Assembly (NCBI GenBank): GCA_020632755.1
Contig: JACKEY010000014.1
Coordinates: 95,868 to 159,867, forward strand
From: Alphaproteobacteria bacterium
GTDB taxonomy: Bacteria > Myxococcota_A > UBA796 > UBA2385
Length of the DNA stretch: 64,000 nt
Reading direction: 5' to 3'
Notes under the pieces: generated by a model
Seen by the model: only the letters and a program-made list of their open reading frames with translations
The model's database searches: none
Told to the model about the DNA's origin: nothing
Part shown: piece by piece, positions 63,998 through 64,000 of the stretch
Layout: each line of letters begins with the position of its first letter
Numbering within the stretch: position 1 is the first letter of the stretch
Program-made: the position numbers and the translations under genes

Positions 63998-64000
63998 GGA

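Overview
The window is about 70% G+C or higher and is packed with short-spaced or overlapping genes on both strands. Its accessory proteins point to a Myxococcota-type (former Deltaproteobacteria) genome. These include Asp-rich MopE-type repeat lipoproteins, lipoproteins with long D/T/S/G linkers after the lipobox, a zinc metalloprotease with a GC-then-helix-then-RRR (MYXO-CTERM-like) tail, a SUMF1-domain protein, hybrid histidine kinases, a HEAT/HD-GYP gene pair and a retron-type reverse transcriptase. No rRNA, tRNA, CRISPR array or insertion sequence was seen.

Layout. 0-2.5 kb: C-terminal part of a SUMF1-domain protein and a TPR lipoprotein. 2.5-11.2 kb: a minus-strand run built round polyamine chemistry (SpeD, two DUF4178 proteins, a small membrane protein, DUF350, membrane-fused SpeE-like aminopropyltransferase, lipoprotein, propeller/zinc protein). 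11.2-12.8 kb: three small plus-strand genes. 13-18.4 kb: MopE-like lipoprotein, neutral ceramidase and two unknown proteins. 18.6-28.4 kb: mixed genes (LuxR-type regulator, 2-hydroxyacid dehydrogenase, hemerythrin, DsbD-N-like protein, FG-GAP lipoprotein, class I fumarase, Na+/Ca2+ exchanger, serine hydrolase). 28.5-34.5 kb: Lon-family protease, a 2H phosphoesterase, and a solute-binding protein translationally coupled to a hybrid histidine kinase.

34.5-44.5 kb is the most interesting part. It is a tightly coupled operon with 4-base start/stop overlaps: B12-type radical SAM, homocitrate/isopropylmalate-synthase-like enzyme, aconitase-family large and small subunits, FAD oxidoreductase, LuxE-like acyl-protein synthetase and, after a repeat array, LuxC-like acyl reductase. 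An SDR gene lies just upstream. Read together, this looks like 2-oxoacid chain elongation feeding acid activation and reduction to an aldehyde. No LuxA/B, LuxD, LeuB or ordinary leucine-pathway context is present, so the product is unknown.

45.3-61.5 kb carries a TetR regulator, a HEAT-type protein plus a degenerate HD-GYP protein, eukaryotic-type glutamine synthetase behind three copies of an 18-bp palindrome, a metalloprotease, a glycan-type methyltransferase/glycosyltransferase/epimerase set, and a sensor kinase with its response regulator. From about 45.73 to 60.43 kb nearly every gene is broken by small indels. Where I could reconstruct the frame, the losses fall mostly in C/G runs. The genes before 45.73 kb are clean and start/stop overlaps survive, so I read this as homopolymer miscalling in the assembly rather than gene decay. 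These genes are annotated as whole genes with broken frames.

61.7-64 kb has a small unknown gene, a seven-copy hairpin repeat array and the retron-type reverse transcriptase, whose promoter-proximal side (where an msr-msd RNA would lie) is outside the window. The repeat family of this array is the same as the one inside the LuxE/LuxC operon.
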